A stretch of 5,182 bases of DNA from assembly GCA_018725485.1 (NCBI GenBank), contig QLUP01000078.1:1-5182 (forward strand), given 5' to 3'. The notes beneath the pieces are model-generated. The model was not told the origin of the DNA, did no database searches, and saw nothing but the letters and a program-made list of their open reading frames with translations. The DNA comes from Candidatus Lithacetigena glycinireducens. Lineage in GTDB: Bacteria; Coprothermobacterota; HKB111. Positions 1 to 5,182 of this stretch are shown here, piece after piece (position 1 is the stretch's first letter; each line of letters begins with the position of its first letter). The translations under genes were made by a program, and so were the position numbers.

Positions 1-75
1 TAGCAATGAGTGCGCTTATGCTTAACCCTTCCGTCGCACCCGCAAAAGCTTGCATCTCGCGACTTGAAGCACTCC

Positions 76-305
76 TTAGAAATATAACGTCTCGTGGGTC
101 TGAACATGTTGAATTGTTCGTTCAATGGCTTCTAACGAGCTGTCTAAGTCCTAAGTCTACTTGTGCACGCTTTGTCGCTAATAGTCATATCTTCTTCCGA
201 GCCAACATTATACGCGCGGCATGACTCGCCCTTAAGAAGAATCGTCCATAACCAGATGGCCAAATCAGCAGCGTAGAGATAGGATCGCACCGTTATAAGC
301 CCCAC
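76..305 (-). pseudogene. Decayed C-terminal remnant of an NAD-dependent epimerase/dehydratase
   Basis: Three frames on the minus strand must be joined to recover a sugar-nucleotide epimerase C-terminus. From about 287 downward one frame reads [17 protein letters not shown], then [19 protein letters not shown], the classic block in which the C-terminal part of extended SDR epimerases/dehydratases ends in YNVGS. Around 186-190 the frame changes and the text becomes [14 protein letters not shown], the motif that normally lies some 35-40 residues further on, so an internal deletion is implied. Near 130 the frame shifts again to LEAIERTIQHVQTHETLYF, ending at the TAA at 76-78. The Rossmann and YxxxK regions are absent and a TAG at 306-308 closes the frame upstream. 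The stretch is visibly richer in G+C than the rest of the window, so it may come from another source. It is non-functional as read. The family is clear but the exact substrate is not. Confidence 0.7.
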
Positions 306-406
306 CTATATTAGCATCCGCTGAGGTCTGATTATCCTTGCAACCTGCACACTGAGAAGTTATGAAGTTGCGAAGATAAGAAGTTACGCAATTTAAAATC
401 ATAACT

Positions 407-809
407 CTAAAAACAAAACTTTTCAGCTTTCATTTCCATAGCGTTTACTTTTGCAATAATATGTTCATATTCTGTATCAAGCTCATCAAACAAATTCCCT
501 GCTAATATAGCGACAGGCAAATGAGAATTCTAACCAGCTTTGGGTTTCTGATGCTTCTTGCATAGCATCTGTCAGTTTATTTCTAAATACCGCTATATAT
601 CTTCTCTTTCTCCATGCCTCAGCAATACTGGAACAAACTGAACGGGATGAGCGTCTAATCTGGTCTGTAAGTGAATATTTCTCTTCTGCTGGAAAACCTT
701 TTGTTATCTCAAATATTTCCATTGACCCATTGAATGCCATTCTATAAACCTCAAGCTCTCTAAAATGCGTTATCTTCTTGCCCTCATCTTTATATTTTCT
801 TATCTTCAT
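407..809 (-). CDS. Four-helix bundle protein (23S rRNA intervening-sequence/S23 family), frameshifted
   Basis: The protein starts at ATG 809 and carries the hallmarks of the four helix bundle / S23 family: ITHFRELEVYRMAF, then EEKYSLTDQIRRSSRSVC, SIAEAWRKRRY and ETQSWLEFSFACRYIS. Family members are about 115-130 residues long, homopentameric in solved structures, and of unclear function; some are encoded inside 23S rRNA intervening sequences, though most, like this one, are not. The open frame stops early at 486-488, but deleting one T from the TTT run (AAA at 492-494 on the plus strand) restores RELFDELDTEYEHIIAKV and continues to TAG at 407-409. The corrected product has 133 residues. The start lies 6 bases past the stop of the caspase-like stub, close enough for co-transcription. 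The single homopolymer insertion may be a sequencing error rather than a real mutation. Family assignment is confident. Confidence 0.8.
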
Positions 810-815
810 AACCTT

Positions 816-998
816 TTATCTTCTCAAATTTCTAATTGTTGCCCTCTCATCAACCAATACCCTTATATCCTTTGTTGTAAAACCAAAATATTTCAGGAGG
901 ATATCCCTTACATTCGTAACATCATTCACACAACCATTCAAATCCGAACCCGGAATCTTATACTTATTGATTCCCACCAACAATGCCCTCTTTGACAT
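816..998 (-). pseudogene. Truncated caspase-like (peptidase C14) protein, N-terminal stub
   Basis: This 60-residue frame begins KRALLVGINKYKIPGSDLNG, continues CVNDVTNVRDILLKYFGF and then reads DIRVLVDERAT. That is the first beta-strand and helix of prokaryotic caspase-family (metacaspase/orthocaspase, C14 p20) domains, which open with RALLVGIN-Y and contain L-GC-NDV. The full domain is roughly 200-250 residues, with a catalytic His in a HYSGHG-type motif and a catalytic Cys further on. Both are missing, because after DERAT the frame reads IRNLRR and stops. The stub runs directly into the four-helix protein gene. The translation start is strong: AAGGAGG lies 9 bases upstream. The protein cannot be an active protease. 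It is most likely a truncated remnant, although a short expressed peptide cannot be excluded. Confidence 0.75.
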
Positions 999-1007
999 AT
1001 CTCCATT

Positions 1008-1015
1008 CCTCCTTT
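1008..1015 (-). promoter_or_regulatory. Strong Shine-Dalgarno site before the caspase-like stub
   Basis: The minus strand reads AAAGGAGG followed by a 9-base spacer and ATG at 998. This is a near-perfect anti-16S match and fixes the caspase-like start. It shows that the 5' end of that gene was preserved intact although the rest was lost. Confidence 0.7.
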
Positions 1016-1031
1016 CTTGTATGTTGTATCT

Positions 1032-1058
1032 TAATTTCCACTTACGAAGTGGAAATTA
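1032..1058. repeat. Perfect 12-bp inverted repeat (hairpin)
   Basis: TAATTTCCACTT, a 3-base ACG loop, then AAGTGGAAATTA form a perfect 12-bp stem. It lies 33 bases upstream of the caspase-like start codon. There is no T-run directly after it on either strand, so it does not look like a standard intrinsic terminator. It could be a dispersed palindromic repeat, a mobile-element end, or an RNA structure in the 5' untranslated region. Confidence 0.75.
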
Positions 1059-1069
1059 TCACGCCTTTT

Positions 1070-1095
1070 AAAAATGGTCGCTGTCCCTGTTTTCC
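1070..1095. repeat. Possible REP/IS-end-like motif (minus strand GGGACAGCGACCATTTTT)
   Basis: On the minus strand the spacer reads AAAACAGGGACAGCGACC followed by ATTTTT. Motifs of the form GGGACAG-N-ACC-ATTTT recur around REP-associated tyrosine transposases (IS200-like family) in many environmental bacteria; this is from memory and not searched. No transposase gene and no matching inverted partner are present in the window, so the call is tentative. The rest of the 999-1155 spacer, apart from the hairpin and the ribosome-binding site, shows nothing recognisable. Confidence 0.25.
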
Positions 1096-1155
1096 TAGTT
1101 TAAAAACATTAGTCAGTCTTTTCTTAGAAAAATAGTGTTGCTCACTTGCTTTGCT

Positions 1156-1227
1156 TCAAGTAGAAAGAATAACTTTTTTTATCCCCTCTTCAAGTCCGAT
1201 TTTTAGCTTCCAACCCAAAACTACGCT
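1156..1227 (-). pseudogene. Short C-terminal scrap of a nucleotide-sugar epimerase/dehydratase
   Basis: The minus-strand frame reads SVVLGWKLKIGLEEGIKKVI and then LST before a TGA at 1156-1158. LGWKPKI-LEEGI-K-I is the typical end of extended SDR enzymes (GDP-mannose dehydratase, GDP-fucose synthase, UDP-glucose epimerase type), where it is usually followed by EWY. Only about 18 residues survive and an in-frame TAA at 1228-1230 closes the frame upstream. The transaldolase fragment's stop overlaps its start, so a recombination joint lies near 1221-1230. Homology over so few residues is suggestive, not proven. Confidence 0.45.
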
Positions 1228-1526
1228 TTAAGCATCTCCTCTACTTTTTTCGCATCATTTAAAAACATCTGCACTGTTTCCTTTGAATACGGGTGAACTA
1301 TCATTCCCTCAATGAAGCTCGGTATAACAGTTACAATGTGAGCACCCGACAAAAGCCACTCAATAATATTCAATACTTCTCTAGTTGAACCAATAATGAT
1401 TTTTGCTTTTAATCCAAAATCATCCAATAAATTTACTATGAAAGACAATATTATTTTATTCTTTCTACTACAGTCCTTCCTTTGTTGACTATTAATTGAA
1501 TTGATAAATAGAGGTATTAGAGACAT
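1221..1526 (-). pseudogene. Transaldolase-family C-terminal fragment
   Basis: The frame holds FIVNLLDDFGLKAKIIIGST, then REVLNIIEWLLSGAHIVTV, a proline-containing loop, HPYSKETVQMFLND and a charged tail. This is the C-terminal third of the transaldolase / fructose-6-phosphate aldolase family: the KII-(A/G)S strand, the GA-hhT-P strand and the HP-(T/S)-x-F-xD helix. The N-terminal barrel strands and the Schiff-base lysine are missing. The family is about 210-240 residues in its short form, against 101 codons here. The open frame overlaps the end of the histidine phosphatase gene by 35 bases in another frame, and real homology probably begins a little downstream of the apparent ATG. Transaldolase makes sedoheptulose 7-phosphate, the substrate of the neighbouring isomerase, so an intact ancestor would fit this cluster. 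As read it is non-functional. Confidence 0.65.
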
Positions 1527-2055
1527 CGATAGCTTTATATGAATTCAAATGCAACCGATTAAAATATAAAAACAAACACCTTATAAGTGCTACATGAGTT
1601 ACTACAAGGCTTATTGTATCTGGCTGTTGCTCCAAAATTCTATTTATAGCCCTTACAGCCCTTTGCTGAATCTCATCCAGTGTTTCCCTCCCATTAAGCT
1701 TCAACTCCGCAGGCCTTTCTAACCATATTTTATATTCAAATGGATATCTCGTTACTACTTCATCTTCTGACAATCCTTCCCATAGTCCCATTTTCATCTC
1801 TATTAAATCAGGTTCTATAACAAGCTTAGTATTAAGATATGTATTTAAAATCCGGGCGGTCTGAAGAGCCCTTCTTATTGGGCTGGTATATGTATATATA
1901 GTAGAGATACCCCATCCTTGCATCTCTTTTCCAAGTCTATTTGCCTGTGAAATACCTTCTTCAATCAATCCTTCCTCACTCCATCCAGCATAAACCTTCT
2001 CCACATTTGAACAGGTAACTCAATGTCGAACCAGATAGACTGTCCTATCAGCCAT
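1492..2055 (-). CDS. Histidine phosphatase family protein, in-frame TGA at the RHG motif
   Basis: From ATG 2055, which overlaps the isomerase stop as TAATG, the frame reads MADRTVYLVRH, then TGA (2020-2022), then VTCSNVEKVYAGWSEEGLIE. Replacing TGA by a glycine codon gives the RHG signature of the phosphoglycerate-mutase-like histidine phosphatases. Counting that codon, the phospho-acceptor is His11, followed by SPIRRALQTA (Arg near 62), LIEMKMGLWEG (acidic residue near 86) and VVTH with the second His near 154. The product would be 187 residues, slightly short for the family (195-210), and its end meets the transaldolase fragment, so its C-terminus may be clipped. GAGGGG lies a few bases upstream of the ATG. 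Initiation at the GTG at 2004 would give a protein without the catalytic His. In this operon the likely job is removal of the 7-phosphate from heptose 1,7-bisphosphate (inference). Alternatives are a cobalamin-type or housekeeping sugar phosphatase. Confidence 0.82.
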
Positions 2056-2619
2056 TATCCCCTCAGCTTTTTATAAAGAATCTGCATAATCATGTGGGTT
2101 AGGATAAGATGTATATCTTCTACCTTTTGCATATCATTTACCGGAACCACAACTGATATTTTTGCTATCTTTGTAAGTTGTCCTCCATCAAACCCTGTAA
2201 ACCCCATAGTAGTTGCTCCAATCTCATTTGCGTAGTTTATTGCCTTTATAACATTCTTTGAATTTCCACTTCCTGAAAAGCCTATCACCACATCTCTTGG
2301 TTTTAAGAAGTTTTTTAACTGTTCAATAAATATATCCTCATAAGAACTGTCGTTGGCATAGGCAAGCATAATGGGAATGTTATCGTTGAGACATATGACT
2401 CTGAATCTCTTTTGGAGGCCACAACACACACTCTTATTCATATCACAGGTGAAGTGAGAAGCGGTAGGCCCACTCCCCCCGTTTCCCATGGTAAACACAT
2501 AATCGCCCTTCTCGTATGTGTCAAAAAGGAGTTTCACAACCTCCTCACATATTTCAAGGGATATACTGTCAAGGATTTTTTATGCCTCCAAGGTAATTCA
2601 TAGCAAAAACTTTTACCAT
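2055..2619 (-). CDS. gmhA: Phosphoheptose isomerase (SIS domain), frameshifted near the 5' end
   Basis: This gene converts sedoheptulose 7-phosphate to D-glycero-D-manno-heptose 7-phosphate in the cytoplasm, the committed heptose step. The start ATG at 2619 overlaps the nucleotidyltransferase stop (ATGGTAA) and has AGGGGG 8 bases upstream. After 14 codons a run of six A (T 2576-2581 on plus) throws the frame out. Removing one A gives IKILDSISLEICEEVVKLL and the 187-residue length usual for GmhA. In corrected numbering GNGGS (45-49) and ASHFTCDM match the GNGGSAADAQHF-A signature. GFSGSGNSKNVIKAI (from 113) is the second phosphate-binding loop, and VEDIHLILTH provides His175. At the zinc-site positions of GmhA, Asp59 replaces the usual Glu and Glu167 the usual Gln; His55 and His175 are kept. 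The stop TAA shares a base with the phosphatase ATG. A related SIS isomerase cannot be excluded but the operon favours GmhA. Confidence 0.85.
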
Positions 2620-3311
2620 ACAACCTGCCCCCTTTCTTCGTTAGCCTTTCTGTATGTATCAAGAGCCCCCTATGTCAATTATGTAATCTTCAATGACATA
2701 ACCACACATTTTGCCTGTAAGAGCTGGAAAGACATCGAAACAAAAATCAACATAGCCCTTGTGAGGAATAAACTCAAACAACTCATTACCCGCCACATAT
2801 ATACCTGCATTAGCAAGATTAGAAGATGGATTAGAAGGTTTTTCCACAAAAGAGGTTATAATGTTTTTTTCATCCATCTCTGCAATACCGCATCTGGATG
2901 GTTCAGGAGTTCTGAAAAGCCCCATCGTCAGAACCTTTCTATGTTTCGTGTGAAAATCTGCCATTTTCTTTAGATTTAAATTTGTAAGATTATCAGCATA
3001 AATTATAAAAAACATATTTTCATCTTTTACAAAATCCCTGTTAGCAAGAATAGTTCCTGCACTACCAAGAAGTTCTGGTTCATAAAAAGTATAAATCTTT
3101 ATCCTAAAGTCGTTAGTCTTTATATACTCTTCAACCATGTGTGATAGATGATGAAGATTTACAAGAACCTCGGTTACACCATACTTTTTACAGAGATCAA
3201 ACCATATTCCCAGTATTGGTCTTCCGCCAACAGGAAGAAGGCATTTTGGAATATTGTCCGTCAGGGGTCTTATCTGGTTCCCTTTCCTGCAGCAAGGATA
3301 AGGGCCCTCAT
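2613..3311 (-). CDS. hddC: Sugar-1-phosphate nucleotidyltransferase (HddC-like), two frameshifts
   Basis: This gene couples a sugar 1-phosphate to an NTP; by context it is heptose-1-phosphate guanylyltransferase. The true start is ATG 3311, overlapping the kinase stop as ATGA. It opens [13 protein letters not shown] and then meets a TAA, because one A is missing at 3272-3274. Restoring it gives the unbroken signature LAAGKGTRIRPLTD followed by IPKCLLPVGGRPIL, with Lys23 as the conserved catalytic lysine. FFIIYADNL provides the metal-binding Asp, and GIAEMDE...FVEKP and NAGIYV are later conserved blocks. A second lesion, an extra G in a five-G run (2666-2670), cuts the protein at DIGGS. Correcting it gives DYIIDIGALDTYRKANEERG and a stop at 2613-2615, total 232 residues, typical for the family. 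If the first lesion is ignored, an ATG at 3321 gives a spurious N-terminus. Nucleotide specificity (GDP or ADP/dTDP) cannot be read directly. Confidence 0.83.
2628..2635 (-). promoter_or_regulatory. Shine-Dalgarno for the isomerase, inside the nucleotidyltransferase gene
   Basis: The minus strand reads AAAGGGGG followed by 8 bases and ATG 2619. It supports the first ATG over the second in-frame ATG six codons later, which has no such site. It sits within the last codons of the upstream gene, as expected for coupled translation. Confidence 0.5.
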
Positions 3312-4305
3312 TTCCACTCATAACCCCTTATATTAAAGATAACTTTACTACCATCCCTTGAAAGCAGGAAAGGTAGTTCCCTGTATCCATTAAGAGCATT
3401 TCTCAAGGAGTTCTGCTTTTCCATAGGGCAGTATAATAGAAGAAATCCACCAGCTCCTGCACCTGCTATCTTCCCGCCTATTGCTCCACTATCTATTGCT
3501 TTCTCATACAGGTTATCAATCTCATAATTTGTGATATTGGATGCAAGCTTTTTCTTTTCCTTCCAGCTTTCATGAAGTAGAAACCCTATTTTATCCAGTT
3601 CCCCCTTCAATAAATACTCCTTTGCTATGTAAGCCATATCCTTTAACTTCCTTAATTCTGCCAGTCTGTTTTCAATGTTATTCCTCTGTTCATTCAGCAC
3701 ATGGAAGGAACTCCTTGTCTTACCTGTAAAAAATATGGAAAGATTTGCAACAAGACGCATTTTCATTTCATTAGAAATTTCAAACCTTTCAACAGTGACA
3801 CTCCTATCTTTCCTAAACTCAAGAAACGAAGATTTCCATAAGAGGCTATATACTGATCCTGTATACCTATGGGGTTTTTCAATATGTCAATTTCAATTTC
3901 ACATGCCTCCCTTGTAAGTCTCTCCTGTGTCACCTGTTCACCCTGATAAGCATAAAAAACATTCAGCAGACCAACTGTAACACTGCTTGAAGAACCAAGC
4001 CCGCTCCCCTCAGAGGGGACATCAGCAAGTGTGGTAATCTCAACCCCCTTGGTTATGCCTGTTTTTCTCATTGCCTCTCTGACAAGGTCGTGTTGAATCT
4101 CATCCACATTATCTATAATTTCCTTTTTTGAATAGTTAATGTAGATTTTGTCGTCAAACCTCTCCTTCACAATTATATAGACATAATAGACATACTTATC
4201 TATAGTAAGACTCAAGACAGCCCCGCACTCTTTTAAGTAAAACTCTCTGAAATCAGTACTACCACCAAAAAGGCTTATTCTCAAAGGTGTTTGAGTGATT
4301 ATCAT
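3308..4305 (-). CDS. hddA: GHMP-family heptose 7-phosphate kinase (HddA-like), frameshifted
   Basis: This gene phosphorylates D-glycero-D-manno-heptose 7-phosphate at C1 with ATP. The start ATG 4305 lies one base after the epimerase TAG, and [19 protein letters not shown] is the standard HddA/GHMP N-terminus. [16 protein letters not shown] (97-112) is the GHMP ATP-binding loop, and [14 protein letters not shown] carries the conserved Asp150. The frame then fails at 3821-3825, where one base is missing from a T-run. Restoring it turns the junk tail into [20 protein letters not shown] and rejoins [14 protein letters not shown] (FYTG-xTRS motif). [12 protein letters not shown] (277-288) is GHMP motif 3. 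The corrected length is 332 residues, as for HddA. Naive calling yields two half-proteins, 3763-4305 and 3308-3766. The stop TGA overlaps the next start as ATGA. Other GHMP sugar kinases (galactokinase, mevalonate type) fit less well than HddA. Confidence 0.86.
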
Positions 4306-4306
4306 A

Positions 4307-5182
4307 CTACACCATTTTAACCCTTCTCACCACGTTTAAGTCTTTCATCCTCTTTTCTGCATAATCAAGGACATCCTTTATATCGACCTGTGACTCCAGC
4401 CATCTTTTATAATCCTCTACGTTTTTCCGCGGAGAATATTTTGGTTCCCATCCAATGGACTTTAACCTGCCTATGTCAGATACTATGTGACGTGTATCTC
4501 CAAACCTGTATTCCCCCCGAATTGCAGGCATTATATCTTTACCAAAGACTTCCTTAACTATTTCCGCAAACTCAAGGACTGTATAACCTCTTCCACCACC
4601 TACATCGAAGACATTAAAGTTAGCCTCTTCCTTCTCAAGGACAAGGAGATTAGCAGAAACAACATCTTCTATATTTACAAAGTCTCTTAACTGTTTCCCA
4701 TCTTCGTAAATAACTGGTTGTCTGTCAAAAAAGTAACTAAGACAGAAAAGCCTGCATGCCCCTGAATATGCATTATAAAATGACTGCCGCGGCCCCTGAA
4801 CAATTGAGTACCTCATGACAACGGTTGGTATATCATAGCGCTTGCCAAGATTGAGAGCTATCAACTCCTGTGTATATTTAGAAACTGCATATTGATTTTG
4901 GGGATTTACTTTCGACTCATCGGTAATCTGGGGTTCAAGAAGACCGTTACATTCGGGACATCTGTGCTCCCACTCTCCTTTTTCTAAGTCAGACTGGGTC
5001 TGATATCAGGATAATAAACCTTCCTGTCCACAGGACAGAAATACTTGCCTTCACCATATACAGCCTGTGAAGATGCAAGGATAACTTTCTTCAAGGGCAA
5101 CTTTTTCTCTACAGCTATTTCATACAAAAGGGCTGTTCCCACGCTGTTCACATGAAAAAACTTGCTAAAATCTGGAAGATAG
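4307..5182 (-). CDS. NAD-dependent epimerase/dehydratase with cysteine-bearing insertion, 5' partial, frameshifted
   Basis: This is an extended SDR enzyme acting on a nucleotide sugar. The window holds 291 residues; the N-terminal Rossmann GxxGxxG lies beyond 5182. Visible in order are [30 protein letters not shown] (SS before the active-site Tyr), then a ~45-residue insertion with FCPVD and RCPECNG, then QYAVSK (the YxxxK pair, Tyr codon at 4889-4891), [52 protein letters not shown] and a C-terminal IGWEPKYS. One base is missing within 4991-4995, between RP and DLEKGEWEH, putting a TAG at 4984-4986 in the first frame. An ATG at 4864 opens the second part but is not the real start, because homology runs upstream of it. 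The C-terminus (about 30 residues past GWEPK) is longer than usual. The gene is first in the visible part of the operon. The substrate is probably the NDP-heptose made by its neighbours, though this could equally be another sugar. Confidence 0.85.

Noticed and set aside
1-55. Minus-strand open frame from ATG 55 (MQAFAGATEGLSISALIA) running off the window edge
   Set aside because: Only 18 codons are visible, the GGAG upstream is about 16 bases away, and the sequence matches no family I recognise; it sits after a decayed gene.
6-224. Plus-strand frame of 72 codons
   Set aside because: It lies antisense to the decayed epimerase remnant, whose conserved residues are on the minus strand; no family features.
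355-390. CRISPR-like or tandem repeat from the GAAGTT units
   Set aside because: Only three six-base units with unequal spacing; no spacers or conserved repeat length.
1032-1058. Intrinsic terminator
   Set aside because: The stem is AT-rich at its base and no T-run follows on either strand.
2020-2022. Genome-wide recoding of TGA as glycine
   Set aside because: The kinase uses TGA as a true stop in an ATGA overlap, and no other conserved glycine in the window is encoded by TGA.
2518-2973. Plus-strand frame of 151 codons
   Set aside because: Antisense to the nucleotidyltransferase and isomerase genes, whose motifs are unmistakable; cysteine/serine-rich shadow composition.
4307-4864. A complete 185-residue protein starting at ATG 4864
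   Set aside because: Epimerase homology, including YxxxK, continues in the same frame upstream to about 4990 and past the indel to the window edge, so this ATG is internal.

Overview
All recognisable genes lie on the minus strand, so the window is transcribed from right to left. The sequence is AT-rich apart from roughly the first 310 bases. The gene set (sugar-nucleotide genes, a caspase-like N-terminus, a 23S rRNA intervening-sequence-type four-helix protein) suits an uncultured, metagenome-derived bacterium. The phylum cannot be fixed from this window. TGA, TAA and TAG are all used as ordinary stops, so the standard bacterial code applies.

Region 5182 to 1492 is a tightly packed operon for making a nucleotide-activated heptose. 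In transcription order it holds an NAD-dependent sugar-nucleotide epimerase/dehydratase with a cysteine-bearing insertion (N-terminus outside the window), a GHMP-family heptose-7-phosphate kinase (HddA-like), a sugar-1-phosphate nucleotidyltransferase (HddC-like), a SIS-domain phosphoheptose isomerase (GmhA-like) and a histidine-phosphatase-family enzyme. All four junctions overlap or are separated by one base, which suggests translational coupling. Together they can be read as sedoheptulose 7-phosphate -> D-glycero-D-manno-heptose 7-phosphate (isomerase) -> 1,7-bisphosphate (kinase) -> 1-phosphate (the histidine phosphatase, perhaps replacing the HAD phosphatase GmhB) -> NDP-heptose, probably GDP (nucleotidyltransferase), followed by sugar modification by the epimerase/dehydratase.

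Every one of these five genes carries a reading-frame lesion: single-base indels in the epimerase, kinase, nucleotidyltransferase (two) and isomerase, and a TGA at the glycine of the phosphatase RHG motif. The flanking protein sequence is otherwise well conserved. This means either sequencing/assembly error (several lesions fall in homopolymers) or very recent inactivation. Most genes therefore look shorter or split on naive ORF calling. The coordinates given here join the pieces.

Region 1526 to 1 is a patchwork of gene ends: a transaldolase C-terminus, an 18-residue epimerase-like C-terminal scrap, a short spacer with a perfect 12-bp hairpin and a possible REP-like motif, the first ~58 codons of a caspase-like protein behind a strong Shine-Dalgarno, a nearly complete four-helix-bundle protein with one frameshift, and a badly decayed epimerase/dehydratase C-terminus in more GC-rich DNA. 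No tRNA, rRNA, CRISPR array or transposase gene was seen.
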